From positions 1-16,972 of the forward strand of contig JAUWIE010000065.1 in the NCBI GenBank assembly GCA_030605515.1: a DNA stretch of 16,972 nt. The letters are read 5' to 3'. Of this stretch, positions 14,992 to 16,972 are shown in pieces. A model generated the notes under the pieces. It saw only the letters and a program-made list of their open reading frames with translations, did not search any database and was not told the DNA's origin. The position numbers were made by a program, and so were the translations under genes. The stretch's first letter is position 1, and the number at the start of each line of letters is the position of its first letter. The DNA comes from Thermoplasmatota archaeon. Its GTDB lineage: Archaea; Thermoplasmatota; E2; DHVEG-1.

Positions 14992-15024
14992 AAGAGGTGA
15001 ATATGATGTATAAAAATAGTTTTA
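14893..15024 (+). repeat. 132-bp perfect direct repeat across a gene junction, copy 2
   Basis: Identical to 14075-14206. Covers the end of array gene 3, the stop, the ribosome binding site and the start of gene 4. Confidence 0.95.
14994..15000 (+). promoter_or_regulatory. Ribosome binding site of array gene 4
   Basis: GAGGTGA, five bases before ATG 15006 (two before ATG 15003), inside the duplicated junction. Confidence 0.75.
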
Positions 15025-16241
15025 TGAAAACAGGGTTAATATTTCTTGTATTTATTCTATTTATAGGGCTAAGTAGTATTCATGGTTTTTCTTCGCAAGT
15101 TCCAATTGAAAAAAGAATCGACAGAGTATTAGTGGTCAATCCTCAATTTATGGATTCAAATGATTGTTCTATGTGGATGGATAATATGACGGTTCATCCT
15201 GGTGAAACGTATGATATTCCTGTTCATGGCTCATGGTCATTTACAATGTCAGGTTTAAGTATTGGATTACAATTTAATCCAGATGTCTTTGAATTTGTTG
15301 GTATTCATAGAGCGCTTACTATTTCTGATGATGCATTTACATTCCAATATGTAGAACCAATCCCAGGATTACTCTCAATTGGAGCTGCTTGGATGCCCAG
15401 CAGTTACAAACCAGCGGGTTCAGGAATACTTGTAAGAATAATAGTTAATGTTGCAGGAGATGCAGCACCAGGAGAACATATAGTGAATCTTGGCAATTTT
15501 GGAGGATTTCCACCAGTTGGATGTGAATTCGCTGATGAATTTTCAATTGTTCATTATCCTGAACTTACAGATGGCACCTTAACCGTAATGCAAAGCACTG
15601 ATTGTTCTATGTGGATTAATAATATGACTGTTTCACCTGGTGAAACTTATGTTACGTGTTATATACAAGGTTCGTGGCCATTTACAATCTCTGGATATAA
15701 TATTGGTTTGCAGTTTGACCCTGCTGTGATTGAAGACATATCTGTCTTTTGGATGCATCCACCTCCAGTTGCTGCGTGGATTATCATAGAACCTAGTCTA
15801 CTAGCTATAGGTTGTGCATGGATGCCAGGGAACTATATACCTCCAGGTTCAGGAGTATTAGCAACTTTACATATTGACATTTTTGAAGACGCAGAATCAG
15901 GAGAAACAATTTTGGATTTAGATAATTTTGGAGGAGACCCACCTATTGATTGTATATATTCCGATGAATCTTCAGTAGAGCACTATCCTGAACTTACAGA
16001 TGGTGCATTATTTATTGTAGAATGTGCTGATATTGATAGCAATGGCAATGGTCCTGACATAGCTGATTTAGTCTATTTAGTAGATTACATGTTTCAAGAA
16101 GGCCCTGCTCCCCACATAATGTGCCAGGCAGATATAGATGCAAATGGCGTAGGACCCGATATCGCAGATCTTGTTTACCTTGTAGATTATATGTTTCAAG
16201 GTGGTCCCTCACCAGGTGATTGTTGTAATCCTCCGTGGTGA
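15006..16241 (+). CDS. Secreted protein: two cohesin-like domains and a 13-residue-loop dockerin
   Basis: Fourth gene of the array, 411 residues. A signal peptide is followed by cohesin-like domain 1 (about 47-190: DCSMWMDNMTV, HPGETYDIPVHGSW, SIGLQFNPDVF, SIGAAWMPSSYKPAGSGIL), domain 2 (about 195-335: DCSMWINNMTV, SPGETYV, NIGLQFDPAVI, AIGCAWMPGNYIPPGSGVL) and a dockerin (about 337-411). The dockerin loops DIDSNGNGPDIAD and DIDANGVGPDIAD have Asn where most have Asp. The first helix is followed by a short linker to a second Cys, and the tail is GDCCNPPW instead of DDCCG. Domain layout matches gene 1, but the dockerin subclass matches genes 2 and 3, so the modules have been shuffled. The last 300 bases are closely related to gene 5. 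Confidence 0.82.
   Translation: MYKNSFMKTGLIFLVFILFIGLSSIHGFSSQVPIEKRIDRVLVVNPQFMDSNDCSMWMDNMTVHPGETYDIPVHGSWSFTMSGLSIGLQFNPDVFEFVGIHRALTISDDAFTFQYVEPIPGLLSIGAAWMPSSYKPAGSGILVRIIVNVAGDAAPGEHIVNLGNFGGFPPVGCEFADEFSIVHYPELTDGTLTVMQSTDCSMWINNMTVSPGETYVTCYIQGSWPFTISGYNIGLQFDPAVIEDISVFWMHPPPVAAWIIIEPSLLAIGCAWMPGNYIPPGSGVLATLHIDIFEDAESGETILDLDNFGGDPPIDCIYSDESSVEHYPELTDGALFIVECADIDSNGNGPDIADLVYLVDYMFQEGPAPHIMCQADIDANGVGPDIADLVYLVDYMFQGGPSPGDCCNPPW
15939..16098 (+). repeat. 160-bp near-identical repeat, copy 1
   Basis: Differs from 16724-16883 at three bases by direct comparison. It covers the end of the second cohesin-like domain and the first dockerin loop and helix of gene 4. The offset is 785 bp. 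Confidence 0.93.
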
Positions 16242-16264
16242 TGATTTAAAATGAGATTGATAAC

Positions 16265-16924
16265 ATGAAAATAAATCAAATTGGGATAATATTTGTTATC
16301 TTAATAGTGTTAATTGGAATTAGTAGCACTACTGGATTTTCAAAAAACATGTCAACCGTTAAAATGGATAATGATTGTTCTATGTGGATCGAGAATATGA
16401 CGGTTCATCCTGGTGAAACCAATGTTTTAATTCCTGTTCATGGTTCATGGTCATTTACAATATCAGGGTATCAAATTTGTATACAATTTAATAATAATAT
16501 AATTGAAATCATTGATGTCCATTGGTTCAGTACTATAGGTCAGGACGCGTTTATACAAGATTGGATTTTTCCATACCCTGATGTACTTTTAATTGGTGTT
16601 TTTTGGATGCCGGGAAGCTATAAATCTGCTGGATCTGGTGTTTTGGCATTTTTAATGGTTAATATTTCTGGACAAATCCAACCAGGTGAAACCATTCTAG
16701 ACCTTAGTAATCTAGGAGGCACTCCACCTATTGATTGTATATATTCCGATGAATCTTCAGTAGAGCACTATCCTGAACTTACAGATGGTGCATTATTTAT
16801 TGTTAAATGTGCTGATATTGATAGCAATGGCAATGGTCCTGACATAGCTGATTTAGTCTATTTAGTAGATTATATGTTTCAAGGTGGTCCCTCACCAGGT
16901 GACTGTTGTAATCCGCCATGGTAA
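16265..16924 (+). CDS. Secreted protein: one cohesin-like domain and a single-repeat half dockerin
   Basis: Last gene of the array, 219 residues. A signal peptide (core IGIIFVILIVLIGIS) is followed by one cohesin-like domain (about 37-180: DCSMWIENMTV, HPGETNVLIPVHGSW, GVFWMPGSYKSAGSGVL, GGTPPIDCIYSDE) and only one dockerin repeat (about 182-219). The start of that repeat, CADIDSNGNGPDIADLVY, matches the first repeat of gene 4, and the end, GGPSPGDCCNPPW, matches gene 4's second repeat. The simplest explanation is an in-frame deletion between repeats. The dockerin thus has three cysteines instead of four. The ATG at 16265 has only a weak ribosome binding site; a tiny five-codon frame at 16251 ends over it. 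Confidence 0.8.
   Translation: MKINQIGIIFVILIVLIGISSTTGFSKNMSTVKMDNDCSMWIENMTVHPGETNVLIPVHGSWSFTISGYQICIQFNNNIIEIIDVHWFSTIGQDAFIQDWIFPYPDVLLIGVFWMPGSYKSAGSGVLAFLMVNISGQIQPGETILDLSNLGGTPPIDCIYSDESSVEHYPELTDGALFIVKCADIDSNGNGPDIADLVYLVDYMFQGGPSPGDCCNPPW
16724..16883 (+). repeat. 160-bp near-identical repeat, copy 2
   Basis: Counterpart of 15939-16098 with three substitutions, in array gene 5. After the block, gene 5 continues with the sequence found at the end of gene 4's second dockerin repeat. Confidence 0.93.
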
Positions 16925-16972
16925 AAGGTCTTTCATCATAAATATTTTTAAAAGAGCTTCAAAACAGTTATT

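Noticed and set aside
16251..16265. Five-codon frame before array gene 5
   Set aside because: It is too short to support as a gene. At most it could couple translation into the ATG at 16265.
12093..16924. A cellulosome for plant polysaccharide
   Set aside because: No glycoside hydrolase, carbohydrate-binding module or S-layer homology domain is visible. All members are cohesin-dockerin only.
16925..16972. Terminator or promoter at the right edge
   Set aside because: There is one short T-run and an AT-rich stretch only. Too little sequence remains to decide.

Overview
This window looks like a chromosomal piece of an AT-rich, protein-secreting archaeon. The evidence is an archaeal-type S15, a RecJ-like DHH protein, Pcc1 of KEOPS, the rare type-2 seryl-tRNA synthetase, RaSEA (archaeosine synthesis), TrmI, an archaeal dUTPase, TATA-box promoters (TTTAAATA or TTTATAA type) and very short or absent leaders. 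The mix of type-2 SerRS, long Ig/FN3-like surface proteins, a PGF-CTERM-like tail and many dockerin repeats fits the Thermoplasmatota (possibly a sediment lineage such as MBG-D/Thermoprofundales) or a neighbouring euryarchaeal group. That placement is inference.

Layout. (i) 1-2450: the 3' part of a large secreted modular protein that ends in a two-repeat dockerin. (ii) 2569-4288, + strand: a membrane-anchored extracytoplasmic cyclophilin, a cytosolic cyclophilin and a dUTPase. (iii) 4283-7278, - strand: a membrane protein with a PGF-CTERM-like tail, then RaSEA and TrmI, closely packed behind a TATA box placed for leaderless transcription. (iv) 7324-11293, - strand: S15, RecJ-like DHH phosphoesterase, Pcc1, type-2 SerRS and a small Lys-tailed membrane protein, a translation/tRNA operon. 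(v) 11507-11935, - strand: a small secreted beta protein, divergent from (vi). (vi) 12093-16924, + strand: five tandem genes for secreted proteins, each with one or two cohesin-like beta-sandwich domains followed by a C-terminal dockerin.

The most interesting part is the tandem array (vi). Every subunit appears to carry both a receptor (cohesin-like) and a plug (dockerin), with no enzyme domain, no C-terminal membrane anchor and no sorting signal. This suggests a non-cellulosomal, self-assembling calcium-dependent extracellular fibre or coat, onto which other dockerin proteins such as the one at 1-2450 could dock. The array is young and still rearranging. A 132-bp perfect repeat spans two gene junctions, a 160-bp block is about 98% identical between the last two genes, the last gene has lost half of its dockerin, and one gene carries a GC-rich patch. 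Two dockerin subclasses (12-residue and 13-residue calcium loops) share the same cysteine pattern.

No rRNA, tRNA, CRISPR array, transposase or phage gene was seen. No gene-free stretch reaches 300 bases. The longest gaps are 11294-11506, 11936-12092 and 2451-2568, which hold promoters, T-tracts or nothing recognisable.
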